A stretch of DNA of 64,000 nucleotides, taken from assembly GCF_027247405.1 (NCBI RefSeq), contig NZ_CP097463.1, positions 4,340,001-4,404,000 on the forward strand. The letters are read 5' to 3'. The notes under the pieces were generated by a model. That model did not search any database, was not told the DNA's origin, and worked only from the letters and a program-made list of their open reading frames with translations. This document shows, piece by piece, positions 45,569 through 55,178 of the stretch. Within the stretch, counting starts at the first letter, position 1. Each line of letters begins with the position of its first letter. Origin of the DNA: Jatrophihabitans cynanchi (GTDB taxonomy: Bacteria > Actinomycetota > Actinomycetes > Mycobacteriales > Jatrophihabitantaceae). The position numbers and the translations under genes are program-made.

Positions 45569-47149
45569 GTGCGGATTCTTTACCGGAACGCCCGTGTGCA
45601 TGCCCCGTCCCATCCGGATGCGTCGGCCCTGCTCGTCGACGGAGACATGATCGGTTGGATCGGCGACGAGCACGGTGCCGGCCAGTTCGGCGACGTGCGC
45701 GTGGTCGACGTGGCCGGCGGGTTCGTCACCCCCGCCTTCGTCGACGCGCACGTGCACGCCACGGCGACCGGGCTGACCCTCATCGGGCTCGACCTGTCCG
45801 GGGCGGGCACCTTGACCGAGGCGCTGGACCTGCTGGAGCGGGCGGCCCGGGCCGGCCGCGGCCGGCCGATCCTCGGCAGCGGGTGGGACGAGACACGCTG
45901 GCCGGAGGGGCGCGCGCCGACGCGGGCCGAGGTGGATCGCGCCGCGTACGGCGGGTCGGTCTACCTGGCCCGGGTGGACGCGCACTCCGCGGTGGTGTCC
46001 TCGACGCTGGCGGTCGCGGTGGACGGGTTGGCCGCGCGCGCCGGGTTCTCGCCGGACGGCCCGCTGACCCGCGATGCGCACGACGCGGTGCGCACCGCGG
46101 CCTTCGCCGCCCTGAGCCGGGGTCAGGTGCGCGACGCGCAGCGCGCCGCCCTGCAGCACGCGGCATCGTTCGGGATCGCCTGCGTGCACGAGATGGCCGG
46201 CCCGGCGATCTCCGGTGCCGACGACCTCGCCGGGCTGCTGGCCCTGGCCGACGCCGAGCCGCTGCCGGAGGTGATCGGCTACTGGGGTGAGCTGTTCGGC
46301 ATCGACACGGCCCGCGAACTGGGTGCCGTGGGCGCGGCTGGGGACCTGTTCTGCGACGGCTCGCTCGGTTCGCACACCGCAGCCCTGCACGAGCCGTACG
46401 CCGACCTGCCGGCGATCTCGGGCGCCCTGCGCTTCGACACGCAGGATCTGGCCGAGCACATCGTCCGGTGCGCCTCGGCCGGGCTGCAGGCGGGATTCCA
46501 CGCGATCGGCGACGCCGCCGTCGACCAGGTGCTGGACGCGGTCGAACTGGCCGGCGAACGGCTGGGCCGAAGTGGCGGTGCGGGACACCGGATCGAGCAC
46601 GCCGAGCTGGTGCGCGATCCGCGCCGGCTGGCGGCGTCCGGGCTGCTGGCCTCGATGCAACCGGCATTCGACGCCGCCTGGGGCGGGCCGGACGGCATGT
46701 ACGCCGAGCGGCTCGGGACGCTCCGCGCTCTTGACCTGAACCGGTTCAGCGAGCTGGCCGCGGCCGGCGTCCCGCTCGCCTTCGGATCCGACTCCCCGGT
46801 GACCCCGCTCGGGCCGTGGGCCGCGGTCCGGGCGGCTGCCTATCCGAGCGAGCCGGGCGCCGCGATCAGTGCACGCTCGGCGTTCACCGCGCACACCAGG
46901 TCCGGTTGGCGGGCGGCGGGCCGCGACGGCGGCGTCCTCGCCCCTGGCGCCGCAGCGACGTTCGCGGTGTGGCAGGCGGGCGAGCTGGGCGTGGACGCTC
47001 CGGACGAGCGGGTCGCGCGGTGGAGCACCGACCCGCGCGCGGCGGTGCCCGGGCTGCCGGACGTGGCGCCCGGCCGCGAGCTGCCACGCTGCCTGCTCAC
47101 CGTCCGGGCCGGGAAGACGATCTTCGATGCCGGCATCGCGTCCGGCTGA
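45569..47149 (+). CDS. YtcJ-type metal-dependent amidohydrolase
   Basis: This 526-residue enzyme is of the amidohydrolase_3 group. The metal-binding HxH is in TPAFVDAHVHATATGL, further ligands are in AGFHAIGDAAVD and HRIEHAEL, and the final metal aspartate is in FGSDSPVTPLGPW. Family members hydrolyse amides, formamides or ureides; the substrate is not visible. The GTG start lies 7 bases after CAGACT, suggesting a leaderless mRNA. An in-frame upstream extension would run through the LacI gene and is rejected. Confidence 0.86.
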   Translation: MRILYRNARVHAPSHPDASALLVDGDMIGWIGDEHGAGQFGDVRVVDVAGGFVTPAFVDAHVHATATGLTLIGLDLSGAGTLTEALDLLERAARAGRGRPILGSGWDETRWPEGRAPTRAEVDRAAYGGSVYLARVDAHSAVVSSTLAVAVDGLAARAGFSPDGPLTRDAHDAVRTAAFAALSRGQVRDAQRAALQHAASFGIACVHEMAGPAISGADDLAGLLALADAEPLPEVIGYWGELFGIDTARELGAVGAAGDLFCDGSLGSHTAALHEPYADLPAISGALRFDTQDLAEHIVRCASAGLQAGFHAIGDAAVDQVLDAVELAGERLGRSGGAGHRIEHAELVRDPRRLAASGLLASMQPAFDAAWGGPDGMYAERLGTLRALDLNRFSELAAAGVPLAFGSDSPVTPLGPWAAVRAAAYPSEPGAAISARSAFTAHTRSGWRAAGRDGGVLAPGAAATFAVWQAGELGVDAPDERVARWSTDPRAAVPGLPDVAPGRELPRCLLTVRAGKTIFDAGIASG

Positions 47150-47192
47150 GAACCGCCCGCCGCGATGCCCGTCGCACCGCGATACTGGACCG

Positions 47193-48782
47193 ATGCCAGC
47201 CGCCCGCACCGCGCCGCTGTTCCGCGCGCGCTGGGCCGCGCTGCTGGCGGTGGCTGCCGGGCTGGCCGGGTGGCTGGCGTTCCCGACACCCGGCGTGTGG
47301 CCGCTCGCCTTCGCCTCGGTGGCCGGCCTGTCGCTCGCCGTCGATCGCCGGCGCAGCCGCACCGGCGCCTGGCTGGGCCTGCTCTACGGTGCCGCGTTCT
47401 TCTGCCCGCTGCTGCACTGGACCGGCGTGTATGTCGGGGCCGCACCCTGGCTGATCCTGGCGATCGCCGAGGCCGGGTTCTTCGCGGGCCTGGGTGCGCT
47501 GCTGCCGGTGGTGCAGCGGCTGCCCGGCGCACCGGCCTGGGTCGCCGCCGCGTGGGTGCTGCAGGAGGCGCTGCGGGACCGGCTGCCGTTCGGTGGCTTC
47601 CCGTGGGGCCGGCTCGCCTTCAGCCAGGCGTCCTCGCCACTGCGCTGGTTCGCCGCACTCGGCGGGGCACCGCTGGTCAGCTTCGCGGTCGCGCTCGCTG
47701 GCGCCCTGCTGGCGCTGGCGGCACGGGCCGGCTGGGCGATGCGTTGGCGCTGGGCCGCAGTGGCCGCTGCCGGTGCACTGGCGGTGCCGATGCTCGGCGG
47801 GCTGCTGTCGTGGCCGCTCGGCCCGGCCCCGGACGGCCAGGGGCGCACCGCGGTGGTGGCGCTGGTCCAGGGCAGCGTCCCGGATCGCGGGCTGGCGTTC
47901 GAGGACCGTGCCCGCGAGGTGCTGGACAACCACGTCGCGCAGACCGAGAAGCTGGCCGCCGAGATCGCCGCAGGGACGGCGCCGAAACCGGACCTGGTGG
48001 TCTGGCCGGAGAACTCCTCGGACGTCGACCCGTTCACCGACCGGGCTGCCTTCGCCGAGATCGACGCCGTCGTCAAACGGCTCGGCGTGCCCGTGCTGGT
48101 CGGGGCGATTCTCGACGGGCCGGGAGCCGACCACCGGCGCAACGCCGGCATCCTGTGGTCGCCGACCAGCGGCCCCGGAGCGCAGTACATCAAGCGGCAC
48201 CCGGTGCCGTTCGGCGAGTACATCCCGCTGCGCAGCCTGGCCGAGAAGGTCACCTCTGCGGCGAAGCTGGTCGATCGCGACATGGTGGCGGGCACCGGCG
48301 ACGGGCTGCTGCGCGGCGGGCCGTTCCCGATCGGCGACGTCATCTGCTTCGAGGTGGCGTACGACTCCCTGGTGCGCTCGTCCGTGGCCGCCGGTGCGCA
48401 ACTGCTCGTCGTGCAGACCAACAACGCGACCTTCGGGCACACCGCCGAGACCTACCAGCAGCTCGCGATGAGCCGGTTGCGGGCGGTGGAGTCCGGGCGC
48501 ACCGTGCTGCAGGTGGCGACGACCGGTGTCTCGGCCGTCATCGGTCCGGACGGCGGGATCCGGCAACGCTCGGGTGCGCTGTTCACCCCGGCCGTGCTGG
48601 ACGCGAGCATCCCGCTGCGCAGCACCGATACCCTGGCCACCCGGGTGGGGGCCGTCCCCGAGTACGTACTGGCCGCGCTCGCCGTCGCGGCCTTCGGTGC
48701 GGCGGTGTGGCGGGTGCGCCGGCGCCGCCCTACCGACACGCCGCAGCTGGACCCCACCGACGAGGAAATGGTGAACACGTGA
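47193..48782 (+). CDS. lnt: apolipoprotein N-acyltransferase
   Basis: This 529-residue membrane enzyme adds the third acyl chain to lipoproteins. An N-terminal multi-helix membrane part (to about 215) is followed by a nitrilase domain with the triad Glu273 (VVWPENSS), Lys334 ([15 protein letters not shown]) and Cys385 (VICFEVAYD). These positions are close to those of E. coli Lnt. It overlaps ppm1 by four bases. In M. tuberculosis the two are fused in one protein, so this is the split arrangement. The lipoproteins at 21945 and 32799 are possible substrates. Confidence 0.94.
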   Translation: MPAARTAPLFRARWAALLAVAAGLAGWLAFPTPGVWPLAFASVAGLSLAVDRRRSRTGAWLGLLYGAAFFCPLLHWTGVYVGAAPWLILAIAEAGFFAGLGALLPVVQRLPGAPAWVAAAWVLQEALRDRLPFGGFPWGRLAFSQASSPLRWFAALGGAPLVSFAVALAGALLALAARAGWAMRWRWAAVAAAGALAVPMLGGLLSWPLGPAPDGQGRTAVVALVQGSVPDRGLAFEDRAREVLDNHVAQTEKLAAEIAAGTAPKPDLVVWPENSSDVDPFTDRAAFAEIDAVVKRLGVPVLVGAILDGPGADHRRNAGILWSPTSGPGAQYIKRHPVPFGEYIPLRSLAEKVTSAAKLVDRDMVAGTGDGLLRGGPFPIGDVICFEVAYDSLVRSSVAAGAQLLVVQTNNATFGHTAETYQQLAMSRLRAVESGRTVLQVATTGVSAVIGPDGGIRQRSGALFTPAVLDASIPLRSTDTLATRVGAVPEYVLAALAVAAFGAAVWRVRRRRPTDTPQLDPTDEEMVNT

Positions 48783-49549
48783 GCACGAACAGCCCTCGGG
48801 TGCTGGTGATCGTCCCGACCTACAACGAGCGGGAGAACATCGAACCGATCATCGAGCGGCTGCACTCGAGCGTGCCGGACGCGCACGTGCTCGTCGTCGA
48901 CGACGGCAGCCCGGACGGCACCGGCGCGATCGCCGACAAGCTGGCCGAGGCCGACGAGCGGATCCACGTGCTGCACCGCACCGCGAAGGCCGGACTCGGC
49001 GCCGCGTACATCGCCGGGTTCGACTGGGGCCTGCAGGCCGGCTACGAGGTTCTGGTCGAGATGGACGCGGACGGCTCGCACGCCCCCGAGCAGTTGCCAC
49101 GCCTGCTCGGCGCCACGGCACACGCGGGCCTGGTGATCGGCTCACGCTGGGTGCCCGGCGGTTCCGTCGTGAACTGGCCGCGGCGGCGGGAGCTGCTGTC
49201 GCGGGGCGCGAATCTGTACACCCGGATGGCACTGGGCGTCCCGGTGCGCGATGCCACCGGCGGGTACCGCGCCTACCGGCGCGAGGTGCTCGAGGCGATC
49301 GGCTACGCGACGGTCGCCTCCGAGGGCTACTGCTTCCAGATCGACCTGGCCTGGCGGGCGCTGCGTGCCGGGTTCGACGTCGTCGAGGTGCCGATCACCT
49401 TCGCCGATCGTGAGCGCGGCGAGTCCAAGATGAGCGGCTCGATCGTGCGGGAGGCGTTCTGGCGGGTGACCGAGTGGGGCGCGGTTCACCGTGGCCGGCA
49501 GGCTCGCGGCCTGGGCGGCTCGATCCGGAAACGGCGAAGCCGCGGCTGA
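48779..49549 (+). CDS. ppm1: polyprenol monophosphomannose synthase
   Basis: This 256-residue GT2 glycosyltransferase transfers mannose from GDP-mannose to polyprenyl phosphate for lipomannan and protein mannosylation. It has [23 protein letters not shown], the DAD metal motif in [13 protein letters not shown] and the GSRWVPGG and [14 protein letters not shown] segments. GTG overlaps the lnt stop. A strong hairpin overlaps its 3' end. Confidence 0.93.
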   Translation: MSTNSPRVLVIVPTYNERENIEPIIERLHSSVPDAHVLVVDDGSPDGTGAIADKLAEADERIHVLHRTAKAGLGAAYIAGFDWGLQAGYEVLVEMDADGSHAPEQLPRLLGATAHAGLVIGSRWVPGGSVVNWPRRRELLSRGANLYTRMALGVPVRDATGGYRAYRREVLEAIGYATVASEGYCFQIDLAWRALRAGFDVVEVPITFADRERGESKMSGSIVREAFWRVTEWGAVHRGRQARGLGGSIRKRRSRG

Positions 49550-49581
49550 TCCGGGTTCGGACCCGGCAGCCGCGGCTTCGC
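49534..49581. terminator. 15-base-pair hairpin between ppm1 and rbpA
   Basis: GCGAAGCCGCGGCTG (49534-49548) pairs perfectly with its reverse complement at 49567-49581, and an inner CCGGGT-TCGG-ACCCGG stem fills the loop. It begins inside the last codons of ppm1 and lies 30 bases past the end of rbpA on the other strand, so a bidirectional terminator is likely. Confidence 0.85.
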
Positions 49582-49611
49582 GGGCGGTAGTTGGTGCGGG
49601 CTGGTCGGGCG

Positions 49612-49959
49612 CTACGCGCTCTTGGCACCACGTCGGGCGCGAAGAACGTCCAACCGCTCGGCGAGGACCTCTTCAAGATCGGCGATCGAACGCCGTTCCA
49701 TCAGCATGTCCCAGTGCGTGCGCGGCGCCTTGACCTTCTTGGCCTCCGGTGCCGGCCCGTCGATGAGCACCGCGCCGGTCCCGTCGAGGCGGCACTCCCA
49801 GGTGCTGGGAATCTCGGCCTCCTCGGAGAACGGAACGCGGAACTCGTGGCCGCGCGGGCACCGATACGCCGCGATGTTCCGCGGAGCGGGCTCGGCGCCG
49901 TACTCGGTCTCGTAGCTGACTGCCCCCAGCCGACTGCCCCGCAGCGTCCTGTCTGCCAT
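49612..49959 (-). CDS. rbpA: RNA polymerase-binding protein RbpA
   Basis: This 115-residue protein is the actinobacterial transcription factor that binds RNA polymerase and sigma-A and stabilises the open complex. The N-terminal GSRLGAVSYETEYG tail, the core (YRCPRGHEFRVPFSEEAEIP, WECRLDGTGAVLIDG) and the sigma-interacting C-terminal helices (RTHWDMLMERRSIADLEEVLAERLD region) are clear. AGGAGG lies 7 bases before ATG 49959. Rv2050 lies beside ppm1 in M. tuberculosis as here. Confidence 0.96.
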   Translation of the reverse strand: MADRTLRGSRLGAVSYETEYGAEPAPRNIAAYRCPRGHEFRVPFSEEAEIPSTWECRLDGTGAVLIDGPAPEAKKVKAPRTHWDMLMERRSIADLEEVLAERLDVLRARRGAKSA

Positions 49960-50169
49960 GATGGGCACCTCCTGGAATGGCTTGCACTCGTCCCAACGAA
50001 CGGGGTTGAGTGATGATTCCCCGATCGTCCCCCGGGTAACCCGCGAGCCGGGTGCGTGGCTCAGGGCGGTGTCAGGCCGCCGGAGAGGCAGACCGACGTG
50101 CACCTGCGCCCCCGCCACAGCTCCGCGAGTGCCGAGGTCCTCCTACCTTCGACCGGGTCGGGCTCGCGC

Positions 50170-50568
50170 ATGAGGGATTTGCTCGAACCGCGCACCCTCG
50201 CCCGGCTCATCGGGACGGGACGGGTGCTGCTCGGCGGCGCGTTCCTGGCCGCACCGGTCGGCTCGACCCGGGCGCTCGGCCTGGACTCGGCGACCGCCAA
50301 GCGGGTGAGCTTCCTGGCCCGGATGATAGCCGCGCGCGACGTGGCGATCGGGGCCGGTACGGCGGCGGCAGCGGGCCAGGGCGGGCGTCCCGGCGGTTGG
50401 CTGCTCGCCGGCGCGTTCGCCGACGCGGCCGACGCAGTCGTCATCGCCGGCGCGCTCAAGAGCGGGCGGGCGAGCGGTCCGGTCGCCGCCGGCGTGGCTG
50501 GGGGAGCGGTGGCGTTGGCCGCGGTCGCCGTTGTGGGCGGCGCGACCGCGCTCAGACGTCGAGGCTGA
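50170..50568 (+). CDS. small membrane protein of unknown function
   Basis: This 132-residue protein is Ala/Gly-rich with three to four probable membrane helices (around 17-35, 52-70, 75-92 and 104-125). It begins MRDLLEPRTLARLIGTGRVLLG. I do not recognise the family with certainty; a DUF4267-like protein is possible. ATG 50170 gives a protein that begins just before the first helix. The frame is open further upstream without support. It overlaps the converging thymidine kinase gene by 17 bases. Confidence 0.62.
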   Translation: MRDLLEPRTLARLIGTGRVLLGGAFLAAPVGSTRALGLDSATAKRVSFLARMIAARDVAIGAGTAAAAGQGGRPGGWLLAGAFADAADAVVIAGALKSGRASGPVAAGVAGGAVALAAVAVVGGATALRRRG

Positions 50569-51268
50569 GCTGGCCGCGGCCGGCGTCGCCGCCGAGTTCG
50601 CCACGCCGGTGATGCATCCGGCACAGCACCTGGTAGTGCACGGTGGTGTCGCTGTCGCTGCCGGCCGCGGTGTCCGCGACGAGCACGGTGTCGCCGGAAC
50701 GGACCACCCGTCCGTCGACGACGCGCGCGTTCAACATGCCCGGCCGGCCACACCAGCACAGCACCTCGACATGGACCGGCACGACCTCGTCGGCGAGCTC
50801 CATCAGACGCTTGGCGCCCGGCAGCAGCAGTGTGCGGAAGTCGGTGGACAGGCCGAAGCAGTAGACGTCGACGTGCCAGTCGTCGACCAGCTCGGCGAGT
50901 TGATCGACGTGCTGGGGTTCGAGGAAGCCCGCCTCATCCACGATCAGGTAGTCCACGGCGCGGCCGGCCGCCCACTCGCCGCGCACGAGCAGCCGGATGT
51001 CGGTGTCGTCCTTCAGCTCGAGCGCAGCGCGCGCCAGCCCGACCCGGGTGGTGATCTTCGGCGCGCCGGAACGGTCGTAGCGGACCAGCAGTAGCCCGTG
51101 CCGGCCCTGCCGCGCGTGGTTGTGGTCGATCTGCAGGGCCAGGGTGGACTTGCCGCAGTCCATCGGGCCGTGGAAGAACATCAGCCGGGCCGGCATCGGC
51201 AGTGCGCGCCGGTTCCCTGCGGCCGGCACGGACGCGAGCGCGCCGGACGGGGACTCGGGCTCGGGCAC
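50552..51268 (-). CDS. tdk: thymidine kinase, type II
   Basis: This 238-residue kinase phosphorylates thymidine for salvage. It has the P-loop FHGPMDCGKSTLALQ, the Walker B-like DYLIVDEAGFL with its catalytic glutamate, and the lasso zinc cysteines in VLCWCGRPGMLN and YQVLCRMHHRR. The GTG start lies 6 bases after TAGCCT (51275-51280), so it is probably leaderless; an ATG 24 codons downstream would remove only a poorly conserved tail. Confidence 0.92.
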   Translation of the reverse strand: MPEPESPSGALASVPAAGNRRALPMPARLMFFHGPMDCGKSTLALQIDHNHARQGRHGLLLVRYDRSGAPKITTRVGLARAALELKDDTDIRLLVRGEWAAGRAVDYLIVDEAGFLEPQHVDQLAELVDDWHVDVYCFGLSTDFRTLLLPGAKRLMELADEVVPVHVEVLCWCGRPGMLNARVVDGRVVRSGDTVLVADTAAGSDSDTTVHYQVLCRMHHRRGELGGDAGRGQLSLDV

Positions 51269-51296
51269 CCCGCGAGGCTACCGGGACGCGGGCCGG

Positions 51297-52040
51297 TCAG
51301 CGGGGCCAGGCCCCGCGCGCCGCCAGCACCTCGCGCAGCACATCCGCGCGATCGGTCATGATCCCGTCGACGCCGAGGTCGAGGGCGCGCTCCATGTCGG
51401 CGCGCGCGTTGACCGTCCACACGTGCACCTGCAACCCGAGGTTGTGGGCGATGTCCAGGTAGCGGGCGTCCACCAGGTCGAACCGGCCGATCCGGAACGG
51501 CACCTGCGCGCACTGGCCGGCCGGCGCTCGGCGCGGCCGGCCGGGCAGCCTGAGCCGCAGCGCCTCGAGCGGCCCGAGCGAGGTACACGCGGACGGCCCG
51601 AGCGCTGCCCGGATGGCGGCCACCCGGTCGTCGGCGAACGCGCCGACGCATACCCGCTCGATCGCGCGGCTCTGCCGGATGACGTCGATGGCGGCCCCGA
51701 GCGAGTGGTCGTCCTTCACGTCGATGTTGACCTGCACGTGCGGCCAGGCGGACAGCAGTTCGGCGAGCAGCGGGATCGGCTCGCGTCCGGCGATGCGCGC
51801 GGAACGGACGTCGGACCAGGGCAGTGCCCGGATCCGGCCGGAGCGATCTGTCGTTCGGTCCAGGGACGCGTCGTGGAACGCCAGCGCGACTCCGTCCGCG
51901 GTCACGCGGACGTCGGTCTCGAGGTAGCGGTAGCCGAGCGCGACCGCGCGCTCGAAGGCGGCCATCGAGTTCTCGTCGCCGTCGCGCGCGAAGCCGCGAT
52001 GGGCGAAGGCAAGCGGCGTCGGGCCGTCGAGGAACGCCAT
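51297..52040 (-). CDS. glycerophosphodiester phosphodiesterase
   Basis: This 247-residue TIM-barrel enzyme has the GDPD motifs AFAHRGF, a YLETDVRVTADGVALAFHDASLDRTT block with metal Glu/Asp and catalytic His, VQVNIDVKDD and the C-terminal VWTVNARADMERALDLGVDGIMTD. It hydrolyses glycerophosphodiesters to glycerol-3-phosphate. No signal peptide is seen, so it is cytosolic. It lies 28 bases upstream of tdk's end region on the same strand but has its own start region. Confidence 0.92.
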   Translation of the reverse strand: MAFLDGPTPLAFAHRGFARDGDENSMAAFERAVALGYRYLETDVRVTADGVALAFHDASLDRTTDRSGRIRALPWSDVRSARIAGREPIPLLAELLSAWPHVQVNIDVKDDHSLGAAIDVIRQSRAIERVCVGAFADDRVAAIRAALGPSACTSLGPLEALRLRLPGRPRRAPAGQCAQVPFRIGRFDLVDARYLDIAHNLGLQVHVWTVNARADMERALDLGVDGIMTDRADVLREVLAARGAWPR

Positions 52041-52174
52041 GATCGCCCTATCCTGCCGGACCGGCGCCGGCCGCGCCGATCAGCCGGCGAAGCGCTCCGG
52101 GGCCCGGGGCGAGCCCGCGGTGGGTCCCGTCGACCACGTCAAGGGTGACAGTGTGTGGATGGGACGGGCGCGCC

Positions 52175-52774
52175 TCACCCCAGCGTGGCAGCGGTGACGT
52201 AGTACTTGCCGTCTGCCTCCTTGGTGGTGGTGACCTTGAGCTTGCCGTGTCCACCTACCTCGGTGAACGTGAAGGTTCCGCTTGCCCCGGTGTCGCTGTG
52301 GTCGTCGGCCGGTTTCTGGAACGCCCGCCCGGACAGCGACGCGGTCGTCGCCGGATCGACGGTGCCGGGGTAGACGCAGTCCTGCGCGTCCTGCGCCTGC
52401 TCGAGCGCGAGGGCGCCGACGAAGATGAACGCCGGGATCTCGGCGTCGGCCGCGCTCGGGCAACTGCTCGCCGGCGCGCCACCGTCCGTCGGCAGCCCGT
52501 CAGCCGACGGCGCTGACTCGCTGCCCGCAGGCGCGGCGCCGGTCGCGGTGGCCGTCGCGGTGCTGGCCTCGGTGATGGCGGCGGTGATGGCGGCGGTGAC
52601 CACCCCTGGCGGCCGCAGCGGCTCCGTTCGCGCGGCGGTGCGCGGTGTGCCGGTGGCGACCCGCGAGCCGGACTGTCTCGACAGGGCGTAGCCGCCTACC
52701 GCGAGCGCCGCCGCGAGCAGCACGCTGAGCGCGACCAGCCGGCCCTGACCCGCGCGCGATCGGTCCTGCGTCAT
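52175..52774 (-). CDS. hypothetical membrane-anchored protein
   Basis: This 199-residue protein has one N-terminal membrane helix (about 12-30, LVALSVLLAAALAVGGYAL), a Thr/Ala-rich linker and an outer domain with two cysteines (SSCPSAADAEI and AQDCVYPGTVD). It ends in a beta-rich GTFTFTEVGGHGKLKVTT segment. I cannot place it in a family or suggest a function. ATG 52774 was chosen over a further upstream frame because it puts the helix at the N-terminus. The gap from 52041 to 52174 holds nothing I can identify. Confidence 0.65.
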   Translation of the reverse strand: MTQDRSRAGQGRLVALSVLLAAALAVGGYALSRQSGSRVATGTPRTAARTEPLRPPGVVTAAITAAITEASTATATATGAAPAGSESAPSADGLPTDGGAPASSCPSAADAEIPAFIFVGALALEQAQDAQDCVYPGTVDPATTASLSGRAFQKPADDHSDTGASGTFTFTEVGGHGKLKVTTTKEADGKYYVTAATLG

Positions 52775-52879
52775 GCTGACCCCCCGAACCGCTGCGCCCG
52801 ACAGCCCCCGACAGGCCGGGCGAGCGACCCAGATCCTGCCATGGGTGCACCGTGATGGGGAGCCTTGCTGGCGCAAGCG

Positions 52880-52896
52880 GTGAATCCGTGTTTCAC
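52880..52896. promoter_or_regulatory. putative operator of the TetR regulator
   Basis: GTGAA-N7-TTCAC is an inverted repeat that ends 8 bases before the GTG of the TetR gene. Its size and position suit autoregulation by a TetR dimer. No experiment or second copy in the window supports it. Confidence 0.45.
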
Positions 52897-52904
52897 TCCT
52901 TGGT

Positions 52905-53513
52905 GTGGCCTACCGGCGCACCCCTCGTATCCAGGCCCGGCTCGATGCCCAACGACAGGGCATCGTGCGGGCCGCGACCGCGCTGGTGTCCGAGTCGGGC
53001 TACGCCGCCTGCTCCATCGCCCGCGTCGCAGCGCGCGCTGGGGTCGCACCCGGCACGGTCTACAACCACTTCGCGAGCAAGGGCGACGTGCTGGCCGACG
53101 TCTTCCGTGCCGTCGTGACCCAGGAGGTCGCCGCGGTGCGCACCGCGGTCACGAGCGGGACGGCGGCCGAGCGGATCGCGGCCGTGATCGAGACCTTCGC
53201 CGGGCGCGCGCTGAAAGCCCCCCGGCTCGCGTACGCGCTGCTGGCCGAACCGGTCGACGCACGGATCGAGGCGCTGCGGCTGCAGTTCCGCCAGGCGTTC
53301 TGCGACATCGTCGCCGACGCCGTGGCCGACGGCGTGGCGCAGGGGCAACTGCCGCCGCAGAACCCGGCGGTGACCGCAGCGGCGCTCGTGGGCGCGATCG
53401 GCGAGGTGCTGGTCGGCCCGCTCGACACCGGCGCCGCCGAGCCGGACACCGTCCCCACCCTGATCGGATTCGCACTGCGCGGGATCGGAGCCCTCGATGA
53501 CACACACGCATGA
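52905..53513 (+). CDS. TetR-family transcriptional regulator
   Basis: This 202-residue repressor has the TetR helix-turn-helix (ATALVSESGYAACSIARVAARAGVAPGTVYNHFASKGDVLADVF region, about 23-65) and a C-terminal ligand domain. It overlaps the acyl-CoA dehydrogenase-like gene by 17 bases, so the two form one unit. The ligand is probably an acyl-CoA or related compound, by context. It is not KstR-like in its recognisable parts. Confidence 0.88.
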   Translation: MAYRRTPRIQARLDAQRQGIVRAATALVSESGYAACSIARVAARAGVAPGTVYNHFASKGDVLADVFRAVVTQEVAAVRTAVTSGTAAERIAAVIETFAGRALKAPRLAYALLAEPVDARIEALRLQFRQAFCDIVADAVADGVAQGQLPPQNPAVTAAALVGAIGEVLVGPLDTGAAEPDTVPTLIGFALRGIGALDDTHA

Positions 53514-55128
53514 GGTGAGCAACCAGGTGCCACCGCACACCGGTCGCGACATCGCGGCCCATCCGGCCCTGTTCGAGGGGCTGCACCGGGAGGGGGCCGG
53601 CTGGGCCGAGAGCGAGGTGCGCGCGCTCGGCGCCCTGGCGAACAGCGAGCCCGCGCAGGAGTGGGGCCGGCTGGCCAACGAGCATCCGCCGGTGCTGCGC
53701 ACCCACGACCGGTTCGGCAACCGCATCGACGAGGTCGACTACCTGCCGCAGTACCACGAACTGATGCGCACCGCGGTCGAGCACGGGCTGCACGGCGCCC
53801 CATGGGCAGATGAGCGGGCCGGCGCTCACGTCGCGCGGGCCGCCAAGGTGATGGCCTGGGGGGTGGCCGACGCGGGCCACCTGTGCCCGATCTCGATGAC
53901 CTACGCGGTCGTGCCGGCCCTGCGCGCGACGCCTGAACTCTCCGCCCGGTACGAGCCGCTGCTGACCAACCGCGTCTACGACCACGGGCTGCGCCCGCCG
54001 CTCGGCAAGGGCGGGCTGATCGCCGGCATGTCGATGACCGAGAAGCAGGGCGGCTCGGACGTGCGCGCCAACACCACCCGCGCGGTACCGCAGCCCGACG
54101 GCAGCTATCGGCTGACCGGACACAAGTGGTTCACCTCCGCCCCGATGTCCGACCTGTTCCTCACCCTTGCGCAGACCGACGGCGGCCTGTCCTGCTTCCT
54201 GGTGCCCCGCGTGCTGCCGGACGGCGCGCGCAACGCGTTCTTCCTGCAGCGGCTCAAGGACAAGCTCGGCAACAAATCCAACGCCTCGGCCGAGATCGAG
54301 TATGCGGACGCCGTCGGGTGGCTGGTCGGACCGCAGGGCCGCGGCGTGCGCACCATCATCGAGATGGTCAACATGACCCGGCTGGACTGCGCGCTGATGG
54401 CGGCCTCGGGCATGCGCATCGGTGTGGCCAATGCGGTCCACCACGCGACCCACCGCAGCGTGTTCGGCGCCCGGCTGCTCGAACAGCCCGCGATGGTCAA
54501 CGTGCTTGCCGATCTCGCGATCGAGTCCGAGGCCGCGACCACGGTCGTGCTGCGGCTGGCCGGGGCCGTCGACCGTGCGATCCGTGGCGACTCCCAGGAG
54601 GCCGCCGTCCGTCGCGTCGGCCTGGCCGTCACGAAGTACTGGCTGTGCAAGCGCTGGTCCGCCCATGCGGCTGAGTCGCTCGAGTGCCTCGGCGGCAACG
54701 GCTACGTCGAGGAGTCCGGTCTACCCCGGCTGTACCGCGAAGCGCCGCTGGTGTCGATCTGGGAGGGCTCGGGAAACGTCGCCGCGCTGGACACGCTGCG
54801 TGCCATGGTGCGCGAGCCGGACACGATCGAGGCGTTCTTCGGCGAACTGGAGCTGGCCGCCGGGACGGACGCCCGTTACGACGACGCGCTGGCCCTGCTG
54901 CGCAAGGAGTTCGCGGACACCGATGACCTGCAGTATCGCGCACGGCACGTCGTCGAGCGGATGGCCTTGCTGCTGCAGGGTGGGCTGCTGCTGCGGCATG
55001 GCGACCCGGCGGTAGCCGATGCGTTCGCCGCTTCTCGGCTTGCGGGGGACTGGGGCGTCGCATTCGGCACGCTGCCGCGCGGTCTTGACACCGGGCGTGT
55101 GCTCGCTCGGGCACGCGTCGCTGACTGA
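53497..55128 (+). CDS. AidB-type acyl-CoA dehydrogenase family protein
   Basis: This 543-residue flavoprotein has the AidB layout: an extra N-terminal region, then the acyl-CoA dehydrogenase core with MSMTEKQGGSDVRANTTRA, WFTSAPMSDLFLTLAQT and the C-terminal LECLGGNGYVEESGLPRLYREAPL and IWEGSGNVAALDTLR. AidB binds DNA and protects against alkylation in E. coli, while related actinobacterial proteins may act on acyl-CoAs. It is co-transcribed with the TetR gene. Which role applies cannot be decided here. Confidence 0.85.
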   Translation: MTHTHEVSNQVPPHTGRDIAAHPALFEGLHREGAGWAESEVRALGALANSEPAQEWGRLANEHPPVLRTHDRFGNRIDEVDYLPQYHELMRTAVEHGLHGAPWADERAGAHVARAAKVMAWGVADAGHLCPISMTYAVVPALRATPELSARYEPLLTNRVYDHGLRPPLGKGGLIAGMSMTEKQGGSDVRANTTRAVPQPDGSYRLTGHKWFTSAPMSDLFLTLAQTDGGLSCFLVPRVLPDGARNAFFLQRLKDKLGNKSNASAEIEYADAVGWLVGPQGRGVRTIIEMVNMTRLDCALMAASGMRIGVANAVHHATHRSVFGARLLEQPAMVNVLADLAIESEAATTVVLRLAGAVDRAIRGDSQEAAVRRVGLAVTKYWLCKRWSAHAAESLECLGGNGYVEESGLPRLYREAPLVSIWEGSGNVAALDTLRAMVREPDTIEAFFGELELAAGTDARYDDALALLRKEFADTDDLQYRARHVVERMALLLQGGLLLRHGDPAVADAFAASRLAGDWGVAFGTLPRGLDTGRVLARARVAD

Positions 55129-55178
55129 AGCTTCGCCCCTTATCGGGAACGGTTTTCATATCGAGTATTGTTCGCGGC

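Noticed and set aside
55141-55178. Possible Zur half-site (GGTTTTCAT) before the ZIP gene
   Set aside because: There is no second half-site and no resemblance to the palindromes before the zur-type gene.
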